Positions 1-9,094 of a DNA stretch of 64,000 nucleotides are shown here, in pieces. A model generated the notes under the pieces. It was not told where the DNA came from, did no database searches, and worked only from the letters and a program-made list of their open reading frames with translations. Positions within the stretch are counted from its first letter, which is position 1, and each line of letters opens with the position of its first letter. Source of the stretch: Streptomyces leeuwenhoekii (GTDB lineage Bacteria > Actinomycetota > Actinomycetes > Streptomycetales > Streptomycetaceae). The translations under genes and the position numbers were made by a program. The stretch lies in contig NZ_LN831790.1 in the NCBI RefSeq assembly GCF_001013905.1, forward strand, positions 5,222,001-5,286,000, given 5' to 3'.

Positions 1-645
1 CCGGAGCAGTACTACAACGCCGAGGGCGAGGCGATCTACAAGGACAGCGCCTCCGTCAAGCAGGGCTGGGACCTGGCCGCCGAGGCCGCGGAGAAGAAGC
101 TGTCCCAGGGCCTGGCCCAGTTCCAGGACCCCTGGAAGGCGGCGCTGCGCAAGGGCAGCGTGGCCACCGTGGTCTGCCCGGCCTGGATGTCCGCCCAGAT
201 CGCGACCTACTCCGGCGACGAGTTCAAGGGCAAGTGGGACATCGCCCGCTCGCCCGGCTCCACCGCGGCCAACTGGGGCGGCTCCTTCCTGGCCGTGCCC
301 AAGAGCGGCAAGCACGTGAAGGAGGCCATCGAGCTGGTCAAGTGGCTGACCGCGCCCGAGCAGCAGGCCGCCGTGTTCAAGGCGGCCGGTATCTTCCCGT
401 CGAACCAGAAGGCCTACGAGCTCCCCGACGTGAAGAACGGGAAGCTGCCGTACTTCAACGACGCCCCGGTCGGCCGGCTCTACGCCGAGGAGGCCAAGTC
501 CATCCCCGAGGCGGTGCTCGGCGCGAAGGACGCCACCATCAAGGACACGATCTCCCGTGAGATCAACAACATGGAGCAGCGGGGCACCAAGTCCGCCGAC
601 GCCTGGAAGTCGGCGACCGAAGAGATCGACAAGGTGATCGGCTGA
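1..645 (+). CDS. cebE: Cellobiose/cello-oligosaccharide ABC transporter substrate-binding protein, C-terminal part
   Basis: Frame 1 is open from the first base to the stop at 643-645, giving the last 214 residues of an extracellular solute-binding protein. The visible part has the end of a type-1 sugar-binding fold, including a WGGSF stretch, a KWLTAPEQQAAVF helix and a C-terminal helix ending DKVIG. The lipoprotein signal and the start lie left of the window. The assignment to CebE rests on context: two MalFG-type permeases and a GH1 beta-glucosidase follow on the same strand. It would capture cellobiose or cellotriose outside the membrane. No ATPase gene follows; in Streptomyces the shared ATPase MsiK is known to energise such porters. 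Confidence 0.85.
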   Translation, partial: PEQYYNAEGEAIYKDSASVKQGWDLAAEAAEKKLSQGLAQFQDPWKAALRKGSVATVVCPAWMSAQIATYSGDEFKGKWDIARSPGSTAANWGGSFLAVPKSGKHVKEAIELVKWLTAPEQQAAVFKAAGIFPSNQKAYELPDVKNGKLPYFNDAPVGRLYAEEAKSIPEAVLGAKDATIKDTISREINNMEQRGTKSADAWKSATEEIDKVIG

Positions 646-1120
646 CATCCGGTGCGGGCGGCCCACGGGCCGCCCGCACCGCGCTCGGGCGTCCGGGACC
701 GTACGGGGGCCGCCGCCGCGCGGGGCCGCCCCCGCCGGGGCCGGCGGCCGGGCGCCGGCCCGGTCCGCGGCGTCCGGCGGCACTCACCGGACGCCGTGGC
801 GCCGTGTCCTTCCCGGCCCGGCGGCACGACACGGGCCGGGCACCCGGTCCGGCGCCGCGCCGCACGGCCGGACCCCCCGCGCCCCGGACCCCGGCCCGCC
901 CGGCGCGGACGGTCCGGGGCCGGACGGGCGAGCGGCCCGGCGCCCGGGCCCCCGGCATCCGGCGGCCGGGCCGCAGCACCGCACGCACGTCAGGCCGCGC
1001 CGCGGGCCGCTCGCCACACGGCGGCCCGCGCAGGGGACGCCGGGACGGGCGCCCGGCCCGTGACCTCGACTCCCGCCCGCCCCCTACCCGGCCGAGACCT
1101 CCCAGGGAAGGATTCCCTCC
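646..1120. other. Long cebE-cebF spacer
   Basis: A 475-bp gap inside an otherwise compact uptake operon. I find no convincing gene in it. It opens with a strong hairpin at 651-680 and is otherwise extremely G+C-rich. The open frames across it have no ribosome site and look like composition artefacts. Confidence 0.6.
651..680 (+). terminator. Strong hairpin directly after cebE
   Basis: The 13-bp arms at 651-663 and 668-680 (GGTGCGGGCGGCC and its complement) are perfect, with a 4-base CACG loop, six bases after the cebE stop. No T-run follows. In binding-protein-dependent operons such a structure usually protects the 3' end of the binding-protein message and attenuates read-through, giving more CebE than CebFG. 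Confidence 0.6.
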
Positions 1121-2113
1121 GTGGCAACGACAACCCCCGCACGGGGCGCCCACACCCCGCCGACCGGCGGTTCCGGCGCCGCGCCGAACGGACGCAGCGC
1201 CTGGCGCACACGGCTGTGGCGCTTCGACGACAAGGTGTCGCCGTACGCGTACATCGCCCCCTTCTTCCTCGTCTTCGGCGCCTTCGGGCTCTACCCGCTC
1301 CTCTACACCGGGTGGATCGCCCTGCACCGGGTGGAGATGACCAGCCTCGACCAGTCCGAGTGGGTCGGCTGGGACAACTTCGCCAAGATCCTCCAGGACT
1401 CCGAGTTCTGGACGTCCGTCAGCAACACCTTCGTCATCGGCGTCATCTCGACCGTCCCGCAGCTCCTCATGGCGCTGGGCCTGGCCCACCTGCTCAACTA
1501 CAAGCTGCGCGCCAGCACGTTCTGGCGGACGGTGATCCTCACCCCGTACGCCACCTCGGTGGCGACCGCCGCCCTGGTCTTCGCCCTGGTCTTCCGGGCC
1601 GACGGCGGCATCCTCAACTGGGTGCTGAGCTTCTTCGGCGTCGACAACATCGACTGGGGCAACGGGCACTGGACGTCCAAGATCGCCATCTCGGTCATCG
1701 TGATCTGGCGCTGGACCGGCTACAACGCGCTGATCTACCTGGCGGCGATGCAGGCCGTGCCGGCCGACCTGTACGAGGCGGCCTCCATCGACGGGGCCAA
1801 CCGCTGGCAGCAGTTCCTCAAGGTGACCATCCCCTCGCTGCGGCCGACGATCCTGTTCACCATCGTCATCTCGACCATCGGCTCCCTCCAGCTCTTCGGC
1901 GAGCCGCTGCTGCTGCAGGGCGGCACCCTCGGAGCCGTCGGCGGCAGTGAACACCAGTACGAGACCCTCAGCATCTACCTCTTCAACTACGGCTGGAAGC
2001 TCGGCCACCTCGGCCCGGCCGCGGCCGTCGCCTGGGCCATGCTCGTGCTGCTGCTGCTCATCGCCCTGATCAACTGGATCGTCGGCCGGTACGTGCGCAA
2101 GAACGCGGTCTGA
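1121..2113 (+). CDS. cebF: Cello-oligosaccharide ABC transporter permease, MalF type
   Basis: A 330-residue inner-membrane permease. After a hydrophilic N-terminal tail of about 40 residues it has six predicted membrane spans, the first near residues 43-66. The cytoplasmic EAA loop that docks the ATPase is present around residue 219 (EAASIDGANRWQQFLKV). The GTG start at 1121 follows an AAGGA site about 8 bases upstream. The partner permease begins 14 bases after the stop, so the two are translated as a pair and should form a CebFG heterodimer that passes cellobiose or cellotriose inward. The sugar specificity is inferred from the adjacent bglC and its operator. Confidence 0.88.
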   Translation: MATTTPARGAHTPPTGGSGAAPNGRSAWRTRLWRFDDKVSPYAYIAPFFLVFGAFGLYPLLYTGWIALHRVEMTSLDQSEWVGWDNFAKILQDSEFWTSVSNTFVIGVISTVPQLLMALGLAHLLNYKLRASTFWRTVILTPYATSVATAALVFALVFRADGGILNWVLSFFGVDNIDWGNGHWTSKIAISVIVIWRWTGYNALIYLAAMQAVPADLYEAASIDGANRWQQFLKVTIPSLRPTILFTIVISTIGSLQLFGEPLLLQGGTLGAVGGSEHQYETLSIYLFNYGWKLGHLGPAAAVAWAMLVLLLLIALINWIVGRYVRKNAV

Positions 2114-2127
2114 CGGGAGCGATATCG

Positions 2128-3051
2128 ATGACAACGACCAGTCCCACCAAGACCGCCGCCCCGGACCTGGACCCGGCACCGCCCGCCGCCCCCGCGGGCC
2201 CGGGCCGAGGCCGCTTCAAGCTGGGCGCCGGCGGGCAGCTCAAGGGCGGCCCCTTCACCTACATCGCCCTGGCCGTCGTCGGCCTCGGCTCGATCTTCCC
2301 GCTGTACTGGACGCTGGTGGCCGCCTCGCACGACCAGCAGCGCGTCCTCGACAGCCCCCCGCCGCTGCTGCCGGGCGGCCGGCTGATGAGCAACCTGGAG
2401 GCGGCCTGGGAACAGGCCAACCTGGGCAAGGCCATCGTCAACAGCGTCATCGTGGCCGGCAGCATCACCGTGGCCACGCTGTTCTTCTGCACTCTGGCCG
2501 GCTACGCCTTCGCCAAGATGCGCTTCCGCGGCCGCGGCGCGCTGATGACCGCGGTCATCGCCACCCTGACCATCCCCCCGCAGCTCAGCGTCGTCCCGCT
2601 GTTCATGATCATGTCGGACATCGGGTGGGGCGGCGAACTGGAGTCGGTGATCTTCCCGACCCTCGTCGGCGCCTTCGGCGTCTTCTTCATGCGCCAGTAC
2701 CTGCTGGAGGCCCTGCCCTACGAGCTGATCGAGGCGGCCAAGGTGGACGGGGCCCACAACCTGCGCATCGTGTGGAGCGTCGTCCTGCCCGCGGCCCGGC
2801 CCGCGATGATGGTGCTCGGCATGCTCACCTTCGTGCAGGCGTGGAACGACTTCTTCTGGCCCTTCCTCGCGCTGAACCAGCAGAACCCCACCATCCAGGT
2901 GGCGCTGGGCCAGCTCAGCGCCTCCTACACCCCCGACCAGAGCATCGTCATGGCCGGCGCGCTCATCAGCACCCTGCCGCTGCTGCTGGTCTTCGTGGTC
3001 TTCGGCAAGCAGATCGTCGGAGGCATCATGACGGGCGCCGTCAAGGGCTGA
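2128..3051 (+). CDS. cebG: Cello-oligosaccharide ABC transporter permease, MalG type
   Basis: A 307-residue permease, second half of the membrane channel. An N-terminal Pro/Ala-rich tail of about 45 residues precedes six predicted membrane spans. The EAA loop lies near residue 202 ([17 protein letters not shown]), and the C-terminus ends in the short [10 protein letters not shown] tail typical of MalG relatives. The ATG follows a GGGAGC site close to the cebF stop, consistent with one transcript. No cognate ATP-binding gene is found before bglC, as expected if MsiK serves this porter. Confidence 0.88.
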   Translation: MTTTSPTKTAAPDLDPAPPAAPAGPGRGRFKLGAGGQLKGGPFTYIALAVVGLGSIFPLYWTLVAASHDQQRVLDSPPPLLPGGRLMSNLEAAWEQANLGKAIVNSVIVAGSITVATLFFCTLAGYAFAKMRFRGRGALMTAVIATLTIPPQLSVVPLFMIMSDIGWGGELESVIFPTLVGAFGVFFMRQYLLEALPYELIEAAKVDGAHNLRIVWSVVLPAARPAMMVLGMLTFVQAWNDFFWPFLALNQQNPTIQVALGQLSASYTPDQSIVMAGALISTLPLLLVFVVFGKQIVGGIMTGAVKG

Positions 3052-3096
3052 GCCGGGTCGCCGCCGCCGATCCGCCAGCCCGCGCACCCACCCCCG

Positions 3097-3138
3097 TCCG
3101 GTACGGCCCGCCACGCCCCGCATCCGGGCCGTACCGGA
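3097..3138 (+). terminator. Hairpin between cebG and bglC
   Basis: Perfect 13-bp inverted repeat: TCCGGTACGGCCC at 3097-3109 and its complement at 3126-3138, with a 16-base loop and no T-run. It could end or attenuate the cebEFG message, leaving bglC partly dependent on read-through or on a promoter near its own operator. Confidence 0.55.
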
Positions 3139-3213
3139 CCGGCCGCGCGCCCGCGCGCCCCGGCCGCCTTCCCTCCCCGCCGGCCCCTGTCCGGCCCCTC
3201 ATCACGCCACCCC

Positions 3214-3227
3214 TGGGAGCGTTCTCA
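3214..3227 (+). promoter_or_regulatory. CebR-type operator overlapping the bglC ribosome site
   Basis: TGGGAGCGTTCTCA matches 12 of 14 bases of the CebR palindrome TGGGAGCGCTCCCA known from Streptomyces. It ends two bases before the bglC ATG, so its GGGAG also serves as ribosome-binding site. Binding there would block elongation or initiation until cello-oligosaccharide releases CebR. Confidence 0.8.
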
Positions 3228-3229
3228 CC

Positions 3230-4687
3230 ATGACCACCGTACGACCCGAGACCACGGCCCGGCCGGCAACGGACCTCTCCTTCCCGGCGGACTTCGTCTG
3301 GGGCGCCGCCACCGCCGCCTACCAGGTGGAGGGCGCCGCCACCGAGGCCGGCCGCACCCCCTCCATCTGGGACACCTTCAGCCACACCCCCGGAAAGGTC
3401 CGCAACGGCGACACCGGTGACATCGCCGCCGACCACTACCACCGGTACCGCGACGACGTGGCGCTGATGAAGGAGCTCGGCCTCAAGGCGTACCGCTTCT
3501 CCGTCTCCTGGTCCCGGGTCCAGCCGACCGGCCGCGGCCCCGCCGTCGAACGCGGCCTGGACTTCTACCGCCGCCTCACCGACGAGCTGCTCCAGGCCGG
3601 GATCACCCCCGTCGCCACCCTCTACCACTGGGACCTGCCGCAGGAACTGGAGGACGCGGGCGGCTGGCCGCACCGCGACACCGCCGACCGCTTCGCCGAC
3701 TACGCCGAGATCATGGCCCGCGCCCTCGGGGACCGCATCGGCGTGTGGACCACCCTCAACGAACCGTGGTGCTCGGCGTTCCTCGGCTACGGCTCCGGCG
3801 TGCACGCCCCGGGGCGCACCGACCCGGCCGCCACCCTGCGCGCCGCACACCACCTCAACCTGGCCCACGGCCGGGCCGTCGGAGCGCTGCGCGCGGTGCT
3901 GCCGGCCTCCGCCCGCACCTCCATCACCCTCAACCTGCACCAGGTGCGCCCGCTCACCGGCAGCCCCGAGGACGCCGAGGCGGCCCGCCGCATCGACGCG
4001 GTCGGCAACCGGATCTTCACCGGCCCGATCCTCGACGGCGCCTACCCCGAGGACCTGCTCGCCGACACCGCGCACATCGTCGACTGGGGACAGCTCGTAC
4101 GGGACGGGGACCTGGCCGAGATCTCCCGCCCCATCGACGTGCTCGGCGTCAACTACTACTCGCCGACCGTGGTCTCGCTGCCCGCCGACGGCCACGGCGC
4201 CACCCGGAACGACGGTCACGGCGCCAGCGACCACTCGCCGTGGACCGGCTCCGAGCACGTCGCCTTCCACCTGGCCAACGACGACCTCACGGCGATGAAC
4301 TGGGCCATCGACCCCAGCGGACTGCACACCCTGCTGACCGGCCTCGCCGCCTCGTACCCGCAGCTGCCGCTGATGGTCACCGAGAACGGCGCCGCCTTCG
4401 ACGACTACGTCTCCCCCGAGGGCGAGGTCAACGACCCGCAGCGGATCGCCTACCTCCACTCCCACCTGGAGGCCGTCCGGCGGGCCGTCGCCGACGGGGC
4501 CGACGTGCGCGGCTACTTCCTGTGGTCCCTGCTGGACAACTTCGAGTGGTCCTACGGCTACTCCAAGCGCTTCGGAGCCGTCTACGTCGACTACGCCACC
4601 CAGCGCCGCATCCCCAAGGCGAGCGCCCGCTGGTACGCCGAGGTGATCCGGCGCAACGCGCTGCCGGGCGCCACCGCACAGGGCTGA
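3230..4687 (+). CDS. bglC: Intracellular GH1 beta-glucosidase
   Basis: A 485-residue family 1 glycoside hydrolase, the usual length for the family. The acid/base motif TLNEPW places the catalytic Glu at residue 178 and the nucleophile motif VTENG places Glu at 385. The N-terminal [15 protein letters not shown] signature is present and there is no signal peptide, so it acts in the cytoplasm, cleaving imported cellobiose to glucose. The ATG at 3230 is fixed by the GGGAG embedded in the operator. In plant-associated streptomycetes BglC also sets the level of the inducer seen by CebR; that role here is inference. Confidence 0.93.
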   Translation: MTTVRPETTARPATDLSFPADFVWGAATAAYQVEGAATEAGRTPSIWDTFSHTPGKVRNGDTGDIAADHYHRYRDDVALMKELGLKAYRFSVSWSRVQPTGRGPAVERGLDFYRRLTDELLQAGITPVATLYHWDLPQELEDAGGWPHRDTADRFADYAEIMARALGDRIGVWTTLNEPWCSAFLGYGSGVHAPGRTDPAATLRAAHHLNLAHGRAVGALRAVLPASARTSITLNLHQVRPLTGSPEDAEAARRIDAVGNRIFTGPILDGAYPEDLLADTAHIVDWGQLVRDGDLAEISRPIDVLGVNYYSPTVVSLPADGHGATRNDGHGASDHSPWTGSEHVAFHLANDDLTAMNWAIDPSGLHTLLTGLAASYPQLPLMVTENGAAFDDYVSPEGEVNDPQRIAYLHSHLEAVRRAVADGADVRGYFLWSLLDNFEWSYGYSKRFGAVYVDYATQRRIPKASARWYAEVIRRNALPGATAQG

Positions 4688-4838
4688 CACCCGCCTCCGG
4701 GCGCGGATCGGCCGCCGTCCCGGCCGCGCCCCGCCCGCTCCCGCGCGACGTCCCGCAAGACGGGAGGCGACGGGGGCGGGTGCCGCACGGGCCCGGCTGT
4801 TACATTCCTGGCCTGAAGGCTGCGGACGGGAGGCGGCG

Positions 4839-5894
4839 ATGGCGGTCAACGGTGAGTGGAGCCGGGGCGGTCGGCGGCCGACCCTGGAGGAGGTCGCTGC
4901 CCGCGCCGGCGTGGGGCGCGGCACCGTCTCCCGCGTCATCAACGGCTCGCCCCGGGTCAGCGACGCGACGCGGGCCGCCGTCGAGGCGGCGGTGGCCGAG
5001 CTCGGCTACGTCCCCAACACGGCGGCGCGCGCCCTGGCCGCCAACCGCACGGACGCCGTCGCGCTGGTGGTGCCCGAGCCGGAGACCCGCTTCTTCGCCG
5101 AGCCGTACTTCTCGGACATGCTGCGCGGCGTGGGCGCCGAGCTGTCCGAGACCGAGATGCAGCTCTTGCTGATCTTCGCGGGCGGCGCCCGCGAACGGCG
5201 GCGGCTCGCCCAGTACCTGGCCGCCCATCGGGTGGACGGCGTCCTGCTGGTCTCGGTGCACGCCGGCGACCCGCTGCCGGACCTGCTGGCGCAGTTGGAG
5301 ATCCCCGCGGTGATCAGCGGCCCGCGGTCGGCCGCGGAGTCGCTGCCGTCGGTGGACTCCGACAACTACGGCGGCGCCCGCTCGGCCGTGGAGCACCTGC
5401 TGGCCGCGGGACGGCGCCGGATAGCCCACATCACCGGCCGCCTCGACGTCTACGGCGCCCAGCGCCGCGTCGACGGCTACCGGGAGGCGCTGCTCGACGC
5501 GGGAGCCGAGGCGGACGAGCGGCTGATCGAGCCGGGTGACTTCACCGAGGAGGGCGGCCGTCGCGCGATGGCCGCCCTGCTGGAGCGCGACCCCGGCCTG
5601 GACGCGGTCTTCGCCGCCTCGGACGTGACCGCGGCCGGCGCCCGCCAGGTGCTGCGCGAGGCCGACCGCCGCATCCCGGACGACGTGGCCCTCGTCGGCT
5701 ACGACGACTCCGCCATCGCCCGCCACATGGATCCGCCGCTGACCAGCGTCCGCCAGCCGATCGACGAGATGGGCCGCCGGATGATCGGTCTGCTCCTCGA
5801 CGAGATCGCCGACCGCCGCCCGGCCCTGTCCCGCGGACCGGAGCGGCAACAGGTGGTCCTCCCGACCGAACTGGTCGTCCGCCGGTCCTCCTGA
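4839..5894 (+). CDS. cebR: LacI-family repressor, probable CebR
   Basis: A 351-residue LacI-type regulator. The DNA-binding helices lie at residues 14-40 (TLEEVAARAGVGRGTVSRV), followed by a hinge and a periplasmic-binding-like effector domain from about residue 65. A GGGAGG site precedes the ATG. It lies 150 bases after bglC on the same strand, and a CebR-type operator sits on bglC, so it is the obvious candidate for cellobiose-responsive repression of this locus. In some streptomycetes cebR lies upstream of cebE; since that side is outside the window, a second LacI gene there cannot be excluded and the symbol is tentative. Confidence 0.78.
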   Translation: MAVNGEWSRGGRRPTLEEVAARAGVGRGTVSRVINGSPRVSDATRAAVEAAVAELGYVPNTAARALAANRTDAVALVVPEPETRFFAEPYFSDMLRGVGAELSETEMQLLLIFAGGARERRRLAQYLAAHRVDGVLLVSVHAGDPLPDLLAQLEIPAVISGPRSAAESLPSVDSDNYGGARSAVEHLLAAGRRRIAHITGRLDVYGAQRRVDGYREALLDAGAEADERLIEPGDFTEEGGRRAMAALLERDPGLDAVFAASDVTAAGARQVLREADRRIPDDVALVGYDDSAIARHMDPPLTSVRQPIDEMGRRMIGLLLDEIADRRPALSRGPERQQVVLPTELVVRRSS

Positions 5895-5909
5895 CCGGCC
5901 CACCGCGCA

Positions 5910-5938
5910 CCCCGCGGCCCCCACCCGGCGCCGCGGGG
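5910..5938 (+). terminator. Possible cebR terminator
   Basis: CCCCGCGGC at 5910-5918 pairs with GCCGCGGGG at 5930-5938 (9 bp, 11-base loop), 16 bases after the cebR stop. No T-run. Confidence 0.45.
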
Positions 5939-6104
5939 CGAACCCGCCGCGGGCGGGAGTCTCAGCCCCGCCGGGACCCCCGGGCCGTGGGCCGTGCGGG
6001 TGCGCGCGGACGAGGACGTTGCAGTCCGACACCGACGCTCCACCCTCCGCCCGGCCGGAACAGACGCCGACGGCATCGTCACCACCGCCGACCGACGAGA
6101 AAAG

Positions 6105-6142
6105 ACCGAGGGCCGACCCGTTTCCACAGGTCAGCCCTCGGT
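6105..6142 (-). terminator. Rho-independent terminator of tRNA-His
   Basis: Arms at 6105-6117 and 6130-6142 pair over 13 positions with one mismatch. Read on the minus strand the hairpin is followed at once by TCTTTTCT, a rare canonical U-run for this genome. It begins 8 bases past the 3' end of the tRNA. Confidence 0.85.
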
Positions 6143-6149
6143 TACTCTG

Positions 6150-6223
6150 GGTGAGTGACGGGACTCGAACCCGCGGCATCCTGGACCACAACCAGGTGCT
6201 CTACCAGCTGAGCTACACCCACC
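6150..6223 (-). tRNA. tRNA-His (GTG anticodon)
   Basis: Read on the minus strand the gene folds as a full cloverleaf. The 7-bp acceptor has one G-T wobble, the D-arm is AGCTCAGCTGGTAGAGC, the anticodon stem-loop is CTGGTTGTGGTCCAG with anticodon GTG, and the T-arm is CGGGTTCGAGTCCCG. A G encoded at -1 (complement of 6223) pairs with C73, the identity mark of tRNA-His. CCA is not encoded. A canonical terminator follows. Confidence 0.97.
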
Positions 6224-6337
6224 ATGGCCGGTAGTCCGGGAAGTTTTTCCCTGACCGGCCGAGAAAAAGTGTACAGGGTCCGAAGGGGTGCTCGCGCACG
6301 GCTTTCGCGGCGCCCCTTCCCGGGCCCCCGTGTCCGC

Positions 6338-6940
6338 CTACTCGGCGGGCAGGACGTGCCGGGCCGCGATCGCCTTGGCGGTGTCGGAGTCGGGGCCGGG
6401 CTGCGGGACGAAGACGGCCTCGCGGTAGTAGCGCAGTTCGGCGATGGACTCGCGGATGTCGGCGAGCGCGCGGTGGTTGCCGTTCTTCTGCGGACTGTTG
6501 AAGTACGCCCTCGGGTACCAGCGGCGGGCCAGCTCCTTGATCGACGACACGTCGACGATCCGGTAGTGGAGGTAGTCCTCCAGGGTCGGCATGTCCCGCA
6601 GCAGGAAGCCGCGGTCGGTGCCGACCGAGTTGCCGCACAGGGGCGCCTTGCCGGGCTCCTTGACGTGCTCCTTCACATACGCCAGGACCTGCTCCTCGGC
6701 GTCCGCCAGCGTCGTGCCGTTCTCCAGCTCCGCGAGCAGTCCCGAGGCGGTGTGCATCTGACGCACCACCTCCGGCATCGTCTCCAGCGCCCGCTCCGGC
6801 GGGCGGATGACGATGTCCACGCCGTCGCCGAGCACGTTGAGCTCGGAGTCGGTGACGAGGGCGGCCACCTCGATGAGCGCGTCGTCGGACAGCGAGAGGC
6901 CGGTCATCTCGCAGTCGATCCACACCATGCGATCGTTCAT
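6338..6940 (-). CDS. orn: Oligoribonuclease (3'-5' exoribonuclease, DEDDh)
   Basis: A 200-residue DEDDh exonuclease that finishes RNA turnover by hydrolysing 2-5-mer oligoribonucleotides, including the pGpG left from cyclic di-GMP. Exo I is at residues 7-13 (WIDCEMT, Asp9 and Glu11), and the terminal motif [12 protein letters not shown] carries the catalytic His and Asp. The length matches the family. A second Met at residue 5 is a possible start. It lies between tRNA-His and adpA, an arrangement I recall from Streptomyces, where loss of this gene slows growth and aerial development. Confidence 0.95.
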   Translation of the reverse strand: MNDRMVWIDCEMTGLSLSDDALIEVAALVTDSELNVLGDGVDIVIRPPERALETMPEVVRQMHTASGLLAELENGTTLADAEEQVLAYVKEHVKEPGKAPLCGNSVGTDRGFLLRDMPTLEDYLHYRIVDVSSIKELARRWYPRAYFNSPQKNGNHRALADIRESIAELRYYREAVFVPQPGPDSDTAKAIAARHVLPAE

Positions 6941-7109
6941 GCGAACACCCTACGGCGGTCCTGACGCGAGAGAGCCCCCCGGCAGGGGGGGGCGGACCTC
7001 GGGGGCCGCCGCCGGGGGGCCGCGCCGCGGCCCGGGCGGCGGCGTCCGGCGCGACGCCGGGCGGGCGGTCCTGCCGTCCCGTCCGGCGCCGCGGGGGCCG
7101 CGCCCGGTC

Positions 7110-8387
7110 TCAGGTCGCGCTGCGCTGCCCCGGCACGCTCGCCCGGCTGGGCACGTACTCCCGGCCGTTGTCCGACGAGGCCGCCGCCAGCGAGTGCGTG
7201 GACGGCGAGCCGACCGGGCCGGACGGCATGCGGCGGGACTGGTAGGGCACCCCACCGTCGGCCGGGAGCGGGCCCGGGGGCGGGCCGGCGGACGGCGTCT
7301 GGCCGCCGGCCGCGGTCGCCGCCGACGCGGTGGCCGCGCCGCCCTCGCCGTCGCCCTGCCGGTCGCCCTGGGGCCTCCGGGCGCGGTAGGCGGCCCGGTA
7401 GGCGGCCGGGGACGAGCCGAGCTGGCGGCGGAAGTGGCCCCGCAGGGCCACCGGTGAGCGGAAGCCGCAGCGTCCCGCCACCTCGTCCACCGAGTAGTCC
7501 GACGTCTCCAGCAGCCGCTGCGCCTGGAGCACCCGCTGGGTGATCAGCCACTGCAGCGGCGCGCTGCCGGTCAGCGAGCGGAAGCGGCGGTCGAACGTAC
7601 GGCGGCTCATGTACGCGCGGGCCGCCAGCGTCTCCACGTCGAACTGCTCGTGGAGGTGCTCCAGCGCCCAGGCGACGACCTCGGCGAGCGGGTCGGCGCC
7701 GATCTCCTCCGGTAAAGACCGGTCGAGGTAGCGCTCCTGGCCGCCGCTGCGGCGCGGGGGCACCACCAGGCGCCGGGCCAGCGCCCCGGCCGCCTCGCTG
7801 CCGTGGTCGGTGCGCACGATGTGGAGGCACAGGTCGATGCCGGCCGCCGTGCCCGCCGAGGTGAGCACGTCCCCGTCGTCGACGAAGAGCTCGCGCGGGT
7901 CGACGTGCACGGACGGGTAGCGCTTGGCCAGCGTGGGCGCGTACATCCAGTGCGTGGTCGCGGGGCGGCCGTCCAGCAGGCCCGCCGCGGCGAGCACGAA
8001 GGCGCCGGTGCACAGCCCGACGATGCGGGCACCCTCCTCGTGCGCCCGGCGCAGGGCGTCGAGCGCCTCCTGGGGCGGTGGCGAGGTGATCGAGCGCCAC
8101 GCGGGCACCACCACGGTGCCGGCCCGGGAGATCGCCTCCAGGCCGTGCGGCGCGGTCAGTTCCAGGCCCCCTGTGGTCCGCAGCGGGCCTTCCTCGCCCG
8201 CGCACACCAGCAGGCGGTAGCGCGGTACGCCGGCGTCCTGGCGGTCAACCCCGAACACCGACAGCGGTATGGAACTCTCGAAGATGGGGCCGCCGCTGAA
8301 CAGCAGCACCGCGACGATCTCCTTGCGGCGTCGCCCGGACAGTTTCCGGGCCGCGGTGTCCGGCGCGGCAGTGGAGTCGTGGCTCAT
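7110..8387 (-). CDS. adpA: AdpA, central developmental transcription regulator (bldH), with TTA codon
   Basis: A 425-residue AraC-type regulator with an N-terminal DJ-1/PfpI-like dimerisation domain (about residues 25-190) and a C-terminal pair of helix-turn-helix motifs (about 240-335, including CGFRSPVALRGHFRRQ). The N-terminus MSHDSTAAPDTAARKLSGRR matches what I remember of AdpA. Codon 225 (7713-7715) is TTA, read only by the bldA tRNA, so synthesis should depend on bldA as established for this gene. A low-complexity Ala/Pro/Gly tail of about 70 residues follows the DNA-binding domain. It activates genes for aerial growth, secreted proteases and secondary metabolism. The 377-bp upstream region holds a candidate AdpA site. 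Confidence 0.96.
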   Translation of the reverse strand: MSHDSTAAPDTAARKLSGRRRKEIVAVLLFSGGPIFESSIPLSVFGVDRQDAGVPRYRLLVCAGEEGPLRTTGGLELTAPHGLEAISRAGTVVVPAWRSITSPPPQEALDALRRAHEEGARIVGLCTGAFVLAAAGLLDGRPATTHWMYAPTLAKRYPSVHVDPRELFVDDGDVLTSAGTAAGIDLCLHIVRTDHGSEAAGALARRLVVPPRRSGGQERYLDRSLPEEIGADPLAEVVAWALEHLHEQFDVETLAARAYMSRRTFDRRFRSLTGSAPLQWLITQRVLQAQRLLETSDYSVDEVAGRCGFRSPVALRGHFRRQLGSSPAAYRAAYRARRPQGDRQGDGEGGAATASAATAAGGQTPSAGPPPGPLPADGGVPYQSRRMPSGPVGSPSTHSLAAASSDNGREYVPSRASVPGQRSAT

Positions 8388-8764
8388 CCTGCTAAGCCCC
8401 CCTCGGTGGTCGCGGCTCCTCGGTTGTGTCGCTCCTGCACGTTTCCCCTCGGTCCTGCACGAGTCCCCCGCCGTAGACGGTCATGATCGAATCTACTGTG
8501 TCCCGTCACGCCGACGTGGCCGGTTCGATACGCGGCACATTGTCGACATGACAACTTGGCGTGAAGCATTCGATCACGAAGCGTTGCACTCGCGGGCGTC
8601 GCAGGGAAGTGCGCCTTGTGGCAGTGGCCAATCCCCGTAGGGTGCGCAGGGCCGCCTGGACCCTTTCCGTGCAGGTGGAACGGGGGTTGGGGGGTGGTTC
8701 CGGCAAGGAATGCACACCATGCAGAAGTTGGCTGAAAAGAAGCGGGGGCGTGCACGGAAACCGG
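8388..8764. promoter_or_regulatory. adpA upstream regulatory region
   Basis: A 377-bp gene-free stretch between adpA and the stop of the next minus-strand gene. Compared with flanks it is relatively A+T-rich around 8480-8580, as expected of a complex promoter. It contains an exact AdpA consensus site at 8517-8526 and a 9/10 match at 8557-8566. I could not place a single confident -10/-35 pair. Confidence 0.6.
8517..8526 (+). promoter_or_regulatory. Candidate AdpA-binding site upstream of adpA
   Basis: TGGCCGGTTC fits the published AdpA consensus TGGCSNGWWY at all ten positions. A second near match, TGGCGTGAAG at 8557-8566, differs at the last base only. Their position 130-180 bases before the ATG suggests autoregulation, which is established for AdpA in S. 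griseus. Confidence 0.55.
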
Positions 8765-9094
8765 TCAGTCGACCGGTGCGCTCCCCCTGCCCCGGCGACC
8801 GCCCCCGCGCGCCCCCGGCGAGGTGTGCCCGTGGCCCGCGGGCGGAGGGGCCGCGCACCGCTCCGACCGGCGCAGGAGCAGGCGGCAGGCGCCGGTGACG
8901 GCGGCCAGGCCGAGGGCCGTGCCGGCGGCGCCGACGAGGGAGGTGCCGAACCACAGGAGCACCACGGGGACGAGGACGCAACTGAAGGCGGCCCAGCGGA
9001 TCAGATCGGTGATGCCGTCGAGCCCCCGCGCCTCGGGGCGGCACGGCCGGGAAGGCGTCTCGGGGGGCGCTGCGGGATCGGGCGGCTGGGGCAT
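8765..9094 (-). CDS. Small membrane protein of unknown function
   Basis: A 109-residue protein with two predicted membrane spans, near residues 31-50 and 52-73, flanked by Pro-rich N-terminal and Arg/Gly-rich C-terminal tails. The ATG at 9094 follows a GGGAG site 6 bases upstream, and third-position G+C is coding-like. I recognise no family. It sits on the same strand as adpA but 377 bases upstream of it, with a regulatory region between, so it is probably a separate unit. Confidence 0.6.
   Translation of the reverse strand: MPQPPDPAAPPETPSRPCRPEARGLDGITDLIRWAAFSCVLVPVVLLWFGTSLVGAAGTALGLAAVTGACRLLLRRSERCAAPPPAGHGHTSPGARGGGRRGRGSAPVD

Noticed and set aside
6019..6234. Small plus-strand frame across tRNA-His
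   Set aside because: The GTRTRGILDHNQVLYQLSYTH segment is a translation of the tRNA complement, a familiar annotation artefact.
6974..6991. C6/G6 hairpin after adpA as terminator
   Set aside because: Stem of only C-G pairs in a GC-rich run about 120 bases after the stop; it could be one but evidence is weak, so not listed.
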